Below, piece by piece: positions 17,715 through 26,180 of a stretch of 64,000 bases of DNA (its first letter is position 1; each line of letters begins with the position of its first letter). The stretch covers positions 62,001 through 126,000 of the forward strand of contig NZ_BCQF01000004.1 in the NCBI RefSeq assembly GCF_001544295.1, in the 5' to 3' direction. The translations under genes were made by a program, and so were the position numbers. A model generated the notes under the pieces. That model saw nothing but the letters and a program-made list of their open reading frames with translations. It had not been told where the DNA came from and ran no database searches. This DNA comes from Enterococcus pseudoavium NBRC 100491. Lineage in GTDB: Bacteria; Bacillota; Bacilli; Lactobacillales; Enterococcaceae.

Positions 17715-19088
17715 TCACCGCTGTCTCCTCACTAGATCATTCAAACTATAAATTTTCCGATCAGTCGTGATGACCACAATATGATCCTTTAAACGAATCT
17801 CCGTGTCGCCTTTTGGAATAACAAAACCGCGCTCACGGGAAATCGCCGCAAGTAACACATTATTTTTCAACGTCAATTCCGATACTTTTTTGTTTAAAAA
17901 GCAAGTTTGCGGTGTCACTACAAATTCCATCGCATCCACATCATCATTAAATAAATGATGTAAGGTCTTCACACTGCTGTCATCGTCTTGATTACTTTTT
18001 GCCCGCACAAAGCGCAAGATCTGGGTTGCGATGATACTTTTCGGTGAAATCACGCTGTCAATATCCAACTGATCCAAAACATTCATAAAATTCGTTCGCG
18101 TAACTTTTGCGATCGTCTTTTTCGCCTTCATTTGTTTGGCGTACAATGAAATCACAATGTTTTCCTCATCTAATCCCGTTAAGGCTACAAAAGCATCGAC
18201 TCCTTCGATTCCTTCTTCAATCAATATTTCTTCATCGCTACCATCCGATTCAATAATCGTGGCCTCTGGTAATTTGATTGAGAGATCAACACAACGTTGA
18301 TGGTCACACTCGATAATCTTGACTTGGATCCCTTGTTCCACCAATTGCTTGGTTAAATAATAGGCGATCCGTCCACCACCCACGATGATTACCCGTTTCG
18401 TTTTTTGTTCAAACAAATTGATATCCTGACAAAAACGGACTAGATCACGATGTTGCCCCATTACATGAATCCGATCGCCTTGTTCCAACACGTCGTCACC
18501 ATTAGGAATGATCAGTTGATCTTTTCGTCGAACGGCACAAATCAAGACATTCGTTTTGGAAACTTTATTTAGACGACTCAAAGGAACGCCAATTAGACGG
18601 GTATTTTCTCGTAAACGAAATTCAGCTAACTCGATCTTCCCACTCACAAAAGTATCTACTTTAAAAGCTGAAGGAAACAGTAACATTCGGCGTATCTCAT
18701 TAGCTGCTTCCAACTCTGGATTGATGATCATAGAAAGACCCAACTGATCCCGCATGAAGGAGCGTTGCTTCAAATATTCTGGATTCCGCACGCGTGCAAT
18801 CGAATTTAGCGCACCCATTTTCTCAGCCATCAAACAGGCTAGGATGTTCAGTTCATCTGATTGAGTCACCGCAATAATAATATCTGTCTCTTCAACCCCA
18901 GCTTCTAGCAAAATATCATAGGTCGCACCATCACCTACTACCCCTAATACATCAAATTGATTAACGATTGCTTCGATTTTTTCCGGATGTAGATCCACAA
19001 CCACTACATCGTAATCATATTCCTCATCTGACAGTTGCTGGGTCAGTGTCTTACCAACTTTGCCAGCACCTAAAATGATAATTTTCAT
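17715..19088 (-). CDS. trkA: Trk potassium uptake system regulatory protein TrkA
   Basis: A 457-residue cytoplasmic gating subunit with two RCK units in tandem. Each has an NAD-binding Rossmann motif, GAGKVGKTLTQQL at residues 7-19 and GGGRIAYYLTKQL at about 237-249, followed by a TrkA-C domain. Binding of nucleotides or cyclic di-AMP to such subunits controls the channel in related systems (family knowledge; not shown here). The start is an ATG behind an AGGAGG-like site; trkH follows directly. Confidence 0.94.
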   Translation of the reverse strand: MKIIILGAGKVGKTLTQQLSDEEYDYDVVVVDLHPEKIEAIVNQFDVLGVVGDGATYDILLEAGVEETDIIIAVTQSDELNILACLMAEKMGALNSIARVRNPEYLKQRSFMRDQLGLSMIINPELEAANEIRRMLLFPSAFKVDTFVSGKIELAEFRLRENTRLIGVPLSRLNKVSKTNVLICAVRRKDQLIIPNGDDVLEQGDRIHVMGQHRDLVRFCQDINLFEQKTKRVIIVGGGRIAYYLTKQLVEQGIQVKIIECDHQRCVDLSIKLPEATIIESDGSDEEILIEEGIEGVDAFVALTGLDEENIVISLYAKQMKAKKTIAKVTRTNFMNVLDQLDIDSVISPKSIIATQILRFVRAKSNQDDDSSVKTLHHLFNDDVDAMEFVVTPQTCFLNKKVSELTLKNNVLLAAISRERGFVIPKGDTEIRLKDHIVVITTDRKIYSLNDLVRRQR

Positions 19089-19226
19089 GCTTTCCTCCTA
19101 AATGATCTGCTTAGCCCCCATTCTAGTCCTTTCCTCTAAGGAAAACAATCTTCTTAGTCATTCAAAATACTTTGCTAGGTACTTCGTTGATTTTATTCAA
19201 CAAGCACTGCTCTTCGACTCTCAAAA

Positions 19227-20426
19227 TCACTTTTCTTCTGTAGACCGTTTTCGTTTTCTGACTTTAGCAACTCTTTGCTGCAGCTCTGTGATTGCCTGTT
19301 CAATTTCCGCCAGTGCCTCAGAATCTGTTTCTTTATTTTTCAATTCCGCCAAATGAGCCAACCACTGCTCTGGTTCACTTTTGCCTAGCCGTCCAATTGC
19401 CCAAGCCGCTGTGCCACGAATTACCGGCCGTACATCTTCTTGTGCGCAAACTAAAATGTCTGGCAACGCAGTCCGATCACCTACATTCGCTAAAGCGATC
19501 AAAGCATTGCGCTGCAAGGGCTTTTTCCCCCGCCACGAGCCAGCTAAATGGCTAAACTGTGCTTTGAATTGCTTGTTTGACAGACTCAGCATTGGTTTCA
19601 ATTTTGGATAGACTTCATCAACTTGCGGTTCCATTTCGGCATGAAAATGAAAATCTTTTCCTTTATTATAGGGACAGACCAACTGACAAATATCACAACC
19701 ATAGATTACGTTGCGCATCTTTTTACGATATTCCTCCGGCATCATGCCTTTCGTCTGAGTTTGATAAGAAAGACACCGCTGAGCATTCATCCGGCCATCA
19801 CCTAATAAAGCTTTCGTGGGGCAAGCCGTCACACAGCGTGTACAATCCCCACAGCCAAAAGGCACCGCTTCATCCGTTTCAAATTGGATATTTGTGATGA
19901 TCTCCCCTAAATAAACAAAAGAACCATATTCTTCTGTAATCAGTAAACCATTTCGTCCGATAAATCCAAGACCGGCGCGCTGGGCTACCGCTACATCGAC
20001 CAATTCACCCGTGTCTACTTGTGGTGCAAAACGCCATTCATTTTCTTGCTGAAGGTTTGCCGCCTGTGCTTTGATAAAAGCAATCAATTTTTCCAAACGA
20101 TCCCGTAAAATCTCATGATAATCGATTCCCCAAGACGCTCGTGCAAACATCCCCCGCTTTTCATCTTTAGGAACCTCTTCTCGCATTTTGGTTGGATAAG
20201 CCAACGCGATCGCAATAATCGTTTGCGGATTTTCAAACGTTTTTTCGGGATAGATACGTTCCTCCACAACTTGATGCTCAAATCCAGAATTGTAGCCCCG
20301 TGCGCGTTGTTCTTGCAAAGACGATTCTAATTCATAAAATGGCTCAGCCGAAGCAAAACCAATTTTATCGATCCCAATCCGTTTACTTTCGACAATGATT
20401 TTTTCTTTTAAAGACTGCACCTTCAC
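19227..20426 (-). CDS. queG: epoxyqueuosine reductase
   Basis: Last step of queuosine synthesis in tRNA (epoxyqueuosine to queuosine), cobalamin dependent. The 399-residue protein has the two [4Fe-4S] motifs [16 protein letters not shown] and [13 protein letters not shown], and a HEAT-like C-terminal region (residues about 290-370) that contacts tRNA. The last ~30 residues are charged and include RKRKRS. The likely start is a GTG at 20426 after AAAGGAAAA; a second in-frame GTG two codons downstream is a fair alternative. Confidence 0.94.
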   Translation of the reverse strand: MKVQSLKEKIIVESKRIGIDKIGFASAEPFYELESSLQEQRARGYNSGFEHQVVEERIYPEKTFENPQTIIAIALAYPTKMREEVPKDEKRGMFARASWGIDYHEILRDRLEKLIAFIKAQAANLQQENEWRFAPQVDTGELVDVAVAQRAGLGFIGRNGLLITEEYGSFVYLGEIITNIQFETDEAVPFGCGDCTRCVTACPTKALLGDGRMNAQRCLSYQTQTKGMMPEEYRKKMRNVIYGCDICQLVCPYNKGKDFHFHAEMEPQVDEVYPKLKPMLSLSNKQFKAQFSHLAGSWRGKKPLQRNALIALANVGDRTALPDILVCAQEDVRPVIRGTAAWAIGRLGKSEPEQWLAHLAELKNKETDSEALAEIEQAITELQQRVAKVRKRKRSTEEK

Positions 20427-20565
20427 TTTTCCTTTCTTTACTACTCTAGATATAGTAACCCCTCGCTTAATTCTCTAATTCCTTTTGATTCTATGTACTA
20501 CAAAATATACCAAATTATCGTTTGATTCCCTAATGCCAACCAAATTTCTATAACTATTTTCACAA

Positions 20566-20602
20566 AAAAAGCCCTGACCCTATTTAACAGGATCAGGACT
20601 TC
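20566..20602 (-). terminator. terminator of rplU-prp-rpmA
   Basis: Imperfect GC-rich hairpin (AGTCCTGATCCT pairing with AGGGTCAGGGCT) followed by seven T on the minus strand, just after rpmA. Confidence 0.85.
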
Positions 20603-20609
20603 GAATGAC

Positions 20610-20903
20610 TTAAGCTTCTTGAGCGACTGGGTAGACAGACACTTGTTTTTTGTCGCGACCTTTACGTTCGAAACGTACTACGCCGTCAACTTTAGCAAAC
20701 AATGTGTCATCGCCACCGATACCTACGTTTACACCAGGGAAAATTTTAGTACCACGTTGGCGATAAAGAATTGATCCACCAGTAACAGTTTGACCATCAG
20801 CACGTTTAGCACCTAAACGTTTTGATTCTGAGTCACGTCCGTTAGAAGTTGAACCGCCACCTTTTTTGTGGGCGAATAATTGTAAGTTCATATTCATTAA
20901 CAT
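20610..20903 (-). CDS. rpmA: 50S ribosomal protein L27 with Prp-cleaved N-terminal extension
   Basis: Ribosomal protein L27 (97 residues as translated) near the peptidyl-transferase centre. The N-terminus reads [17 protein letters not shown]: the [10 protein letters not shown] junction is the cleavage site of the Prp protease known from Staphylococcus and other Firmicutes, and cleavage exposes the AHKKGG end needed in the ribosome. A GTG three codons upstream is also open, but the ATG at 20903 has GGAGGT at seven-base spacing. The protease gene lies directly upstream in the same operon. Confidence 0.97.
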   Translation of the reverse strand: MLMNMNLQLFAHKKGGGSTSNGRDSESKRLGAKRADGQTVTGGSILYRQRGTKIFPGVNVGIGGDDTLFAKVDGVVRFERKGRDKKQVSVYPVAQEA

Positions 20904-20915
20904 GAGCTGCACCTC

Positions 20916-21266
20916 CTATGATTTAGAATTTGTTTGGACTTCAATGAAATCCAAATAATCGATTTCGATTGATTGCAAGCCTAATAATAAATGCTCTAGC
21001 AAAATTTGCGAGATATTCATCTGCTCTTGGGTCATAGAATTGTCTTCTTTCAACGCCACCTGAAGATAACCACCTTCATCGTCGTTGGTTTCAACATTCG
21101 GAATGACACCTGCTAGTGCATCTAAGCTGTTTACTGTACTAATGGCTAAAGCAGAAACCGCGGCACAGACGATATCACTACCGTAAGGACCTGCTTCTGC
21201 GTGACCAGTCAGGGTAAACTCGCTGATTAGCCCTGCTTGATTTCGCGTGAATGTACCTTTGATCAA
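20916..21266 (-). CDS. prp: ribosomal-processing cysteine protease Prp
   Basis: A protein of about 116 residues that removes the N-terminal extension of L27. The catalytic His lies in LTGHAEAGPYG and the Cys in SDIVCAAVSALA, as in staphylococcal Prp. Start choice: the frame opens with GTG at 21275 without a good ribosome site; a TTG at 21266 has AAGGTG six bases upstream and gives the usual N-terminus (MIKGTF), so it is preferred. It sits between rplU and rpmA, the conserved position. Confidence 0.93.
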   Translation of the reverse strand: MIKGTFTRNQAGLISEFTLTGHAEAGPYGSDIVCAAVSALAISTVNSLDALAGVIPNVETNDDEGGYLQVALKEDNSMTQEQMNISQILLEHLLLGLQSIEIDYLDFIEVQTNSKS

Positions 21267-21283
21267 CTTAGGCACCTTCTTTT

Positions 21284-21592
21284 TTATGCTTTGATTGAGT
21301 CAATGACAACTTTAGTGTAAGGTTGACGATGACCTTGTTTACGGTGTGAATGTTTTTTAGGTTTGTATTTGAAAGTAACGACTTTCTTTTGTTTGCCGTG
21401 TTTTTCAACAGTTCCTTCAACAGTTGCACCTTCAACGATAGGAGCTCCTACTTTGGTAGATTCTCCGCCTACTAAAACAACTTGGTCGAAGACAACTTTT
21501 TCGCCCGCTTCAACGTCTAATTTTTCAATGTAGACTGCTTGACCTTCTTCAACTTTGATTTGTTTACCGCCAGTTTTGATGATTGCGTACAT
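21284..21592 (-). CDS. rplU: 50S ribosomal protein L21
   Basis: A 102-residue ribosomal protein, full length, with the family's opening [18 protein letters not shown] and the basic C-terminal signature [18 protein letters not shown] that binds 23S rRNA. The ATG follows a TAAGGAGG site. First gene of rplU-prp-rpmA, behind a structured leader. Confidence 0.98.
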   Translation of the reverse strand: MYAIIKTGGKQIKVEEGQAVYIEKLDVEAGEKVVFDQVVLVGGESTKVGAPIVEGATVEGTVEKHGKQKKVVTFKYKPKKHSHRKQGHRQPYTKVVIDSIKA

Positions 21593-21699
21593 GCTTGTGG
21601 CACCTCCTTATATTATATACTTAGACTCGCCATCCCAAGTGACCGAAGTACTTAATACTTGTTCTGTGCGGTTGTAGCTGTGGAGTCCACAATTACAAC
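21593..21699 (-). ncRNA. structured 5' leader of rplU (L21 leader candidate)
   Basis: The ~107-nt leader between the predicted transcription start and rplU contains a clear hairpin, TTGTA..TGTGGA-C-TCCACA..TACAA on the minus strand (21672-21698), and further pairing potential downstream. Firmicutes rplU genes commonly carry an autoregulatory L21 leader RNA. The assignment rests on position and visible pairing; I could not compare it with a covariance model. Confidence 0.5.
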
Positions 21700-21705
21700 A
21701 TTAAC

Positions 21706-21773
21706 ATCTTACTAAAAAAGATCCGTCAAGTCAATGATTAATTATTGACGGATGCGGTGCTTTTTTCTACTAT
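21706..21773. promoter_or_regulatory. divergent promoters for rplU (minus) and udg (plus)
   Basis: Minus strand: -35 TTGACT (21729-21734), 17-bp spacer, -10 TAAGAT (21706-21711). Plus strand: -35 TTGACG (21745-21750), 17-bp spacer, -10 TACTAT (21768-21773). The back-to-back -35 elements create most of the inverted repeat seen at 21721-21753. Confidence 0.65.
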
Positions 21774-21809
21774 TAAAAAGATGATAGTAAATCAATCGAG
21801 GTGATAGAC

Positions 21810-22457
21810 ATGGATTATCCTAAAAAGTTAGTTGATTTAGTAGCAGAGCGTTCAAAAAATTTTCAGCTGGAGGGATTTATTGCCGGCCAAGGACCGTTGC
21901 AGCCAAAGCTGATGCTTTTAGGTGAAGCCCCTGGTCGAAACGAAGTTGCCAACCACATCCCCTTTTCTGGCGCAGCCGGCAAAGAACTGCTCCAAGCAAT
22001 GACCTCGATTGGTCTGACACGGGAGAATACTTATATCACTAGCGCGGTTAGAAGTCGTCCCTACAAAGTCGTTAAGCGATTGAATAAGCGAACACAGACC
22101 AGCGAAATTGTTTATCCTAATCGGACACCAAGTAAAAAAGAAGTCTTAGCTCACGCACCGATTTTAGATTATGAGTTACCGGTCATCCAACCGAAGATCA
22201 TCGCGACTTTAGGTAATATTGGTTTGCAGCGTTTACTGGGCCCCAAATGGCAGATCAGCGCCCGCCACGGTGAAATCTATCATGGTCCGGTATTAGAATT
22301 GACCCTTGAACAAGACAGCTATCAATTATCAGAAAAACACTATACTGTCGTGCCCCTCTTCCACCCAGCAGCGATTTTTTACAATCGTTCGTTGAGTGAG
22401 GCGATTCAGGCAGACTGGCAGATTTTAGGAAAACTATTGGAGAAAGAGGCCGAATAA
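21810..22457 (+). CDS. uracil-DNA glycosylase superfamily protein
   Basis: A 215-residue member of the uracil-DNA glycosylase superfamily, closest in motif to the family 4 type: GEAPGRNE in the first active-site region and HPAAIFYNR in the second. The N-terminal Cys cluster that binds [4Fe-4S] in classical family 4 enzymes is absent, so activity on uracil is inferred rather than certain. A GTG at 21801 is open, but the ATG at 21810 has GAGGTGA upstream. The stop overlaps the start of the next gene (TAATG), so the two are translationally coupled. Confidence 0.82.
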   Translation: MDYPKKLVDLVAERSKNFQLEGFIAGQGPLQPKLMLLGEAPGRNEVANHIPFSGAAGKELLQAMTSIGLTRENTYITSAVRSRPYKVVKRLNKRTQTSEIVYPNRTPSKKEVLAHAPILDYELPVIQPKIIATLGNIGLQRLLGPKWQISARHGEIYHGPVLELTLEQDSYQLSEKHYTVVPLFHPAAIFYNRSLSEAIQADWQILGKLLEKEAE

Positions 22458-23125
22458 TGCGTAACGAAATGATGTACCGTCCAATTATTAATGAAGATAT
22501 TTTACACTACCTACGAACAGAGCAAAAACAATTGACTGGAAAACTAGGGGCACTAGAAGAACTCGCCCACGAAAATGGTGTACCGGTGATCCCTCATGAA
22601 ACAGTGGTTTTTTTACAATTTTTATTAAAACAGAAACAACCAAAAAATGTCTTAGAAATTGGAACCGCGATTGGTTTTTCAGCTAGCTTAATGGCGGAAT
22701 CCCTCGGCGCAGACGCGAAGATCACCACGATCGATCGCTTCCCCGTTATGATTGAAAAAGCCAAGAAGAATTTTGAGCAGCTGGGCTTAACAGAGCAAGT
22801 TACCTTATTAGAAGGTGATGCTGCTGAATTATTAGGTACTTTAGAAGGACCTTATGATTTTATTTTTATGGATAGTGCTAAATCAAAATATATTACCTTT
22901 TTACCAGAATGTTTGCGTCTATTAGCTGACGACGGTGTATTGATGGTGGATGACATTTTCCAAGCGGGGACTGTCTTGCAGCCGATTGAAGAAATTCCTC
23001 GCAAAAATCGTTCGATCCACCGTCACTTGAATGAATTCCTAGCAGAAGTCACAAAATCTCCTGAGCTTACTTCGACCTTACTGCCATTAGGCGATGGCGT
23101 CGCCTTGATCTCAAAAAGCAACTAG
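22457..23125 (+). CDS. trmR: SAM-dependent O-methyltransferase, TrmR (YrrM) type
   Basis: A 222-residue class I methyltransferase of the O-methyltransferase family 3. The SAM-binding motif VLEIGTAIGFSAS and the acidic motif FIFMDSAKSKY, followed by GVLMVDDI, are clear. The best characterised relative, B. subtilis YrrM/TrmR, methylates 5-hydroxyuridine at tRNA position 34; the same role is likely but inferred. It overlaps the udg-like gene by one base and is followed by a terminator. Confidence 0.85.
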   Translation: MRNEMMYRPIINEDILHYLRTEQKQLTGKLGALEELAHENGVPVIPHETVVFLQFLLKQKQPKNVLEIGTAIGFSASLMAESLGADAKITTIDRFPVMIEKAKKNFEQLGLTEQVTLLEGDAAELLGTLEGPYDFIFMDSAKSKYITFLPECLRLLADDGVLMVDDIFQAGTVLQPIEEIPRKNRSIHRHLNEFLAEVTKSPELTSTLLPLGDGVALISKSN

Positions 23126-23137
23126 TTTAATTTTAAT

Positions 23138-23175
23138 GGCGAAAATTCGAAATTTTTTTGAATTTTCGCCTTTTT
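23138..23175 (+). terminator. terminator after trmR
   Basis: An 11-bp perfect stem (23138-23148 with 23160-23170) followed by five T. Confidence 0.9.
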
Positions 23176-23177
23176 AC

Positions 23178-23205
23178 TTGTACCTGAAAAAAATCGGCGT
23201 ACACT
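23178..23205 (+). promoter_or_regulatory. possible promoter of the DUF915 gene
   Basis: -35 TTGTAC (23178-23183), 16-bp spacer, -10 TACACT (23200-23205), about 27 bp upstream of the start codon. Confidence 0.45.
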
Positions 23206-23231
23206 AGGGAACTGAAACGGGGGAGTTTCCT

Positions 23232-24071
23232 GTGAAAAACAAAAAAATAGGGGGCCTCATAGCACTCGGCTTACTATGTCTCCTCGGAATAATTTTATTT
23301 AAAACCAAAGATCATGTCCATGCGACCAAGAATTCCGTCGATCCCTTAGCCATTCCGGCACCAGTTATCATGGTTCCAGGCACAAATGGTGATGTTGATC
23401 GCTTTGACAGCCTAGTGGACTCATTGAAACAGACGGAAAAAAACGTCGATGAAGTAAAAATCACGGTGAATAAAGATGATTCCATAACTTCATCTGGACA
23501 TTTTAATAAAGCTACTAAACGTCCTATCATTGCGATTGCTTTTGAAGACGGTTCTGATCCTTCATTACCTAAACAATCCCGCTGGTTCCAAAAGGCTTTG
23601 GAATACGCTGAGAAATATTACACCTTCAACACTTATGATTACGTAGGCTATTCAAATGGCGGCTTAATCATTACCGGTTACTTGGAAAATGAACATAAAA
23701 GCAATGATCCGTCGTTGTATCATTTGATTACACTAGGATCGCCTTATAATGATACTTCGTGGGAATACAACGACAATAGTTCTACCTTCACTAAACCAAA
23801 AACCAAGAGTGCTCTCTTAAATTATTATCTAAAAAACAAAAAGAACATTCCAAAAAATATTACCGTCTATAATATTGCCGGCAACGTGGATAATCAGAAT
23901 ACCGATACGACTGTCCCCTTGACAAGTGTCTTAGCGGGAAGACTTATTTATGGTGATAGCGAAAAATATAAAGAGATCGTTGTCGATGAACAATCCGATC
24001 ATGGTTCACTGATTGAAAATCCTAAAACCCTGAAATTGATCAAAGAATATCTCTTTGAATCAGTAAAATAA
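23232..24071 (+). CDS. secreted alpha/beta hydrolase, DUF915 family
   Basis: A 279-residue protein with an N-terminal signal peptide or anchor (KNKKIGG followed by a hydrophobic stretch, residues 8-24). The mature part fits the DUF915 alpha/beta hydrolases of Lactobacillales: VIMVPGTNG near the oxyanion strand, the nucleophile elbow GYSNGG, a probable acid in the DNQNTDTTVP region and a late His in QSDHGSLIEN. Substrate unknown; lipase- or esterase-like activity is possible. GTG start with GGGGAG six bases upstream. It stands alone between two terminator/promoter pairs. Confidence 0.85.
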   Translation: MKNKKIGGLIALGLLCLLGIILFKTKDHVHATKNSVDPLAIPAPVIMVPGTNGDVDRFDSLVDSLKQTEKNVDEVKITVNKDDSITSSGHFNKATKRPIIAIAFEDGSDPSLPKQSRWFQKALEYAEKYYTFNTYDYVGYSNGGLIITGYLENEHKSNDPSLYHLITLGSPYNDTSWEYNDNSSTFTKPKTKSALLNYYLKNKKNIPKNITVYNIAGNVDNQNTDTTVPLTSVLAGRLIYGDSEKYKEIVVDEQSDHGSLIENPKTLKLIKEYLFESVK

Positions 24072-24081
24072 CGAATTATGA

Positions 24082-24110
24082 TTGACAAGTAAAGGTAGTT
24101 TTTCTATAAT
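24082..24110 (+). promoter_or_regulatory. promoter of tRNA-Arg
   Basis: Consensus hexamers TTGACA (24082-24087) and TATAAT (24105-24110) with a 17-bp spacer, 22 bp upstream of the tRNA. Confidence 0.92.
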
Positions 24111-24132
24111 AGCAATTGTTGCAAAACTACTT

Positions 24133-24206
24133 GTCACAGTAGCTCAGCTGGATAGAGCATCCGCCTTCTAAGCGGACGGTCGGGGGTTCGAATCCCTCCT
24201 GTGATG
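24133..24206 (+). tRNA. tRNA-Arg (anticodon UCU)
   Basis: A complete cloverleaf can be folded: acceptor GTCACAG with CTGTGAT, D arm GCTC/GAGC, anticodon stem TCCGC/GCGGA with loop CTTCTAA (anticodon TCT, reading AGA), and T arm with TTCGAAT. The discriminator base is G and the CCA end is not encoded. No repeat of the 3' end is seen nearby, so there is no sign of an element integrated at it. Confidence 0.97.
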
Positions 24207-24210
24207 TTAA

Positions 24211-24245
24211 AAAACTGCTTGAGACCTACTCTCAAGCAGTTTTTA
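24211..24245 (+). terminator. terminator of tRNA-Arg
   Basis: A 13-bp perfect stem (24211-24223 with 24231-24243) ending in a T run, four bases after the tRNA. Confidence 0.93.
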
Positions 24246-24393
24246 CTATTTCTAAGTCCAAGTTTAATCTTAAAAAATAAAGAAATACACTCTTAGTTTT
24301 TTTATAGTTACTACGACTGTCCAAACTCTTGGGCATTTCCTGATTTCTCTTTCACGCTCCAATAATCCTCTTAGCTTCAACTGCGCTTAATTA

Positions 24394-25347
24394 TTATGGC
24401 TTCAACAATACCTTCCCAATACTCTTCCCAGTTTCTAAATACTCATGAGCTTGTTTGCCTTCCGCCAATGGGAAAATCGTTGGTTCACTGATTTTGATTT
24501 GTCCTTTAACAAAATAGCTGAATAGACGTTGGCTGCGTATTTTTCTTTCTTCATAGCTGGTTAAATAATCCCACAGATCCCCTGTTAGAATACTTTTTGA
24601 TTCAGACATCAATGCGACTGGATCGATTTTCACCGGATCGCCACCCGCCATACCAAAAAAGATGACTTTCCCACGGTGTTTGATCAAGTCTAAGCTTTGT
24701 TGGATAGTCGTGCCGACGCCATCATAAGCGGTCGCAAATTCTCCTTCCACCGTTTCGACCCAAGCTTTTTCACGACTAGGGAAAACTTGCTTCACTCCAT
24801 GAGAAAGAGCCAGTGCTTGTTTTTCTGCTGAAGAGGCAGAGCCAGATACTTCTAGTCCATCTGCTACTAGCATCTGTGAAAGTAATTGCCCAACACCCCC
24901 GCTGATTCCCGTGATAAATACTTTTTCCCCGGAGACATTTTTTCCAAGATCATGGGCTAAAAAATCAGCAGTCATCCCTTGCAAACCGATACTTGCAGCC
25001 AACTTGCTATCAATACCCACGGGTAATTGGATCGCCTGTTCACTAGGTATCGCTACGTATTCGGCATTAGCCAAGGGCACGTCGACAAACAAAACAGTCT
25101 CACCGACTTTTTGTTTCGTTACCTTTGAACCGATTTCCACGACAATTCCCGCACCTTCATAACCATTGATGTAAGGATCGTGTTTTTCAATATGATACGC
25201 TCCGCGCCGGCGGTAAATATCAGCAAAGTTCATGCCAATATATTCCACTTCTACTAATACTTCATTATCACGGATTACTGGTTTAGAAAGTTCCCCATAT
25301 TGCAGAACCTCACTGCCGCCAAAGTGTTCAAAATACAATGCTTTCAT
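24394..25347 (-). CDS. zinc-independent quinone oxidoreductase, MDR superfamily
   Basis: A 317-residue NADPH-dependent oxidoreductase of the QOR type. It has the N-terminal GroES-like domain (MNFADIYRRRG; GYEGAGIVVEIGSKV) and the Rossmann domain with ITGISGGVGQLLSQM. It lacks the structural zinc cysteines of alcohol dehydrogenases, which supports the quinone-reductase subgroup. The frame is open 24 codons upstream, but the ATG at 25347 has an AAAGGGG site and gives the usual start (MKALYFEHFG). It is a single gene facing the tRNA. Confidence 0.9.
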   Translation of the reverse strand: MKALYFEHFGGSEVLQYGELSKPVIRDNEVLVEVEYIGMNFADIYRRRGAYHIEKHDPYINGYEGAGIVVEIGSKVTKQKVGETVLFVDVPLANAEYVAIPSEQAIQLPVGIDSKLAASIGLQGMTADFLAHDLGKNVSGEKVFITGISGGVGQLLSQMLVADGLEVSGSASSAEKQALALSHGVKQVFPSREKAWVETVEGEFATAYDGVGTTIQQSLDLIKHRGKVIFFGMAGGDPVKIDPVALMSESKSILTGDLWDYLTSYEERKIRSQRLFSYFVKGQIKISEPTIFPLAEGKQAHEYLETGKSIGKVLLKP

Positions 25348-25477
25348 GCTAAACGCCCCTTTAATTATTTCCTCAAATATACTATGGAGCAAATTTTTCA
25401 GCAAAAAATCGAATTGCATTCCGTAATTTCCTTTGCTAAATTTAAAAGATCAACTGTAAATGAGAGGAGCCCTTTCA

Positions 25478-25843
25478 ATGAAATTAGAAATTTTGCCGCA
25501 AGAATTATCTGTTTATCAGGTTGCTGATCTAAACTTGGTGGATCTAACACAACAGCCGCTTTTTATCGGGGTGACGGCTGAAGAAATATCGATTGTTTCT
25601 GCTACTGACAACGTTCCAACGGATACACTCGAACGAGAAGACGGCTGGAAAGGTTTCAAGATCGAAGGTGTACTAGAATTTAGTTTAGTCGGCATTCTGG
25701 CAAAAATCGCTTCACTGTTAGCGGATGCCAACATCAGTATTTTTGCTATTTCAACCTATAATACCGACTATGTCTTAATCAAAGCCAACAAATACGAGGC
25801 TGCTATTGTAGCGCTACGTGCAGGCGGATATACTGTTGTATAA
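25478..25843 (+). CDS. ACT domain-containing protein
   Basis: A 121-residue protein built of two ACT-like halves: residues about 1-55 with GVTAEEISIV, and residues about 58-121 with LEFSLVGILAKIASLLADANISIFAIS, the usual ligand-binding ACT helix. This is the short stand-alone ACT family related to the regulatory modules of amino acid enzymes; ligand and partner are unknown. The ATG at 25478 has GAGAGGAG upstream, whereas an ATG six codons earlier overlaps that site. It diverges from the quinone oxidoreductase gene by about 130 bp. Confidence 0.8.
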   Translation: MKLEILPQELSVYQVADLNLVDLTQQPLFIGVTAEEISIVSATDNVPTDTLEREDGWKGFKIEGVLEFSLVGILAKIASLLADANISIFAISTYNTDYVLIKANKYEAAIVALRAGGYTVV

Positions 25844-26140
25844 AAAGCTCTGATCAAAAAAGGGGCTCTTATAACTCTTTTTCAGACTTTTACCGTTTAG
25901 TCCTTTTCCAGCTGTTTCCGAGAAAGTCGACTTAGTTGAACGTAGCGTTTTTTCCTTTCTCTGTATTTCTGCACCTGCAGTACTACCTTGAGCGATGCTG
26001 AAAATAGAAAGAAAAGAAATGAGAGAGTTTTGACCGAATTAGTTTTAGGAATTATTTGTATTGAGATGATAGAAGCAGACCTAGTAATGAAAGCTACAAA
26101 GGATGAAGTAAAAGAATCATTGAAATTGTTAAATTACAAA
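25844..26140. other. spacer without a supported gene
   Basis: About 300 bp between the ACT gene and the next terminator. One rightward open frame (from TTG at 25988) crosses it but has no ribosome site, no recognisable domain, and runs through the terminator; I do not call it a gene. Confidence 0.5.
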
Positions 26141-26180
26141 AGGGGATGTGATAAAAGTCTTATCACATCCCCTTTTTTTA
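26141..26180. terminator. terminator after the SipW-like gene
   Basis: A 13-bp perfect stem (26142-26154 with 26160-26172). The plus strand is followed by seven T and the minus strand by TTTT, so it may work in both directions. It ends at the stop codon of the SipW-like gene. Confidence 0.85.

Noticed and set aside
21721-21753. Inverted repeat ATCCGTCAA/TTGACGGAT between rplU and udg as a possible operator
   Set aside because: The arms are explained by two back-to-back -35 elements of divergent promoters; no known regulator site fits.
24133-24206. tRNA-Arg as an integration site for a mobile element
   Set aside because: No integrase gene and no repeated 3' tRNA sequence in the window; neighbours look like core genes.
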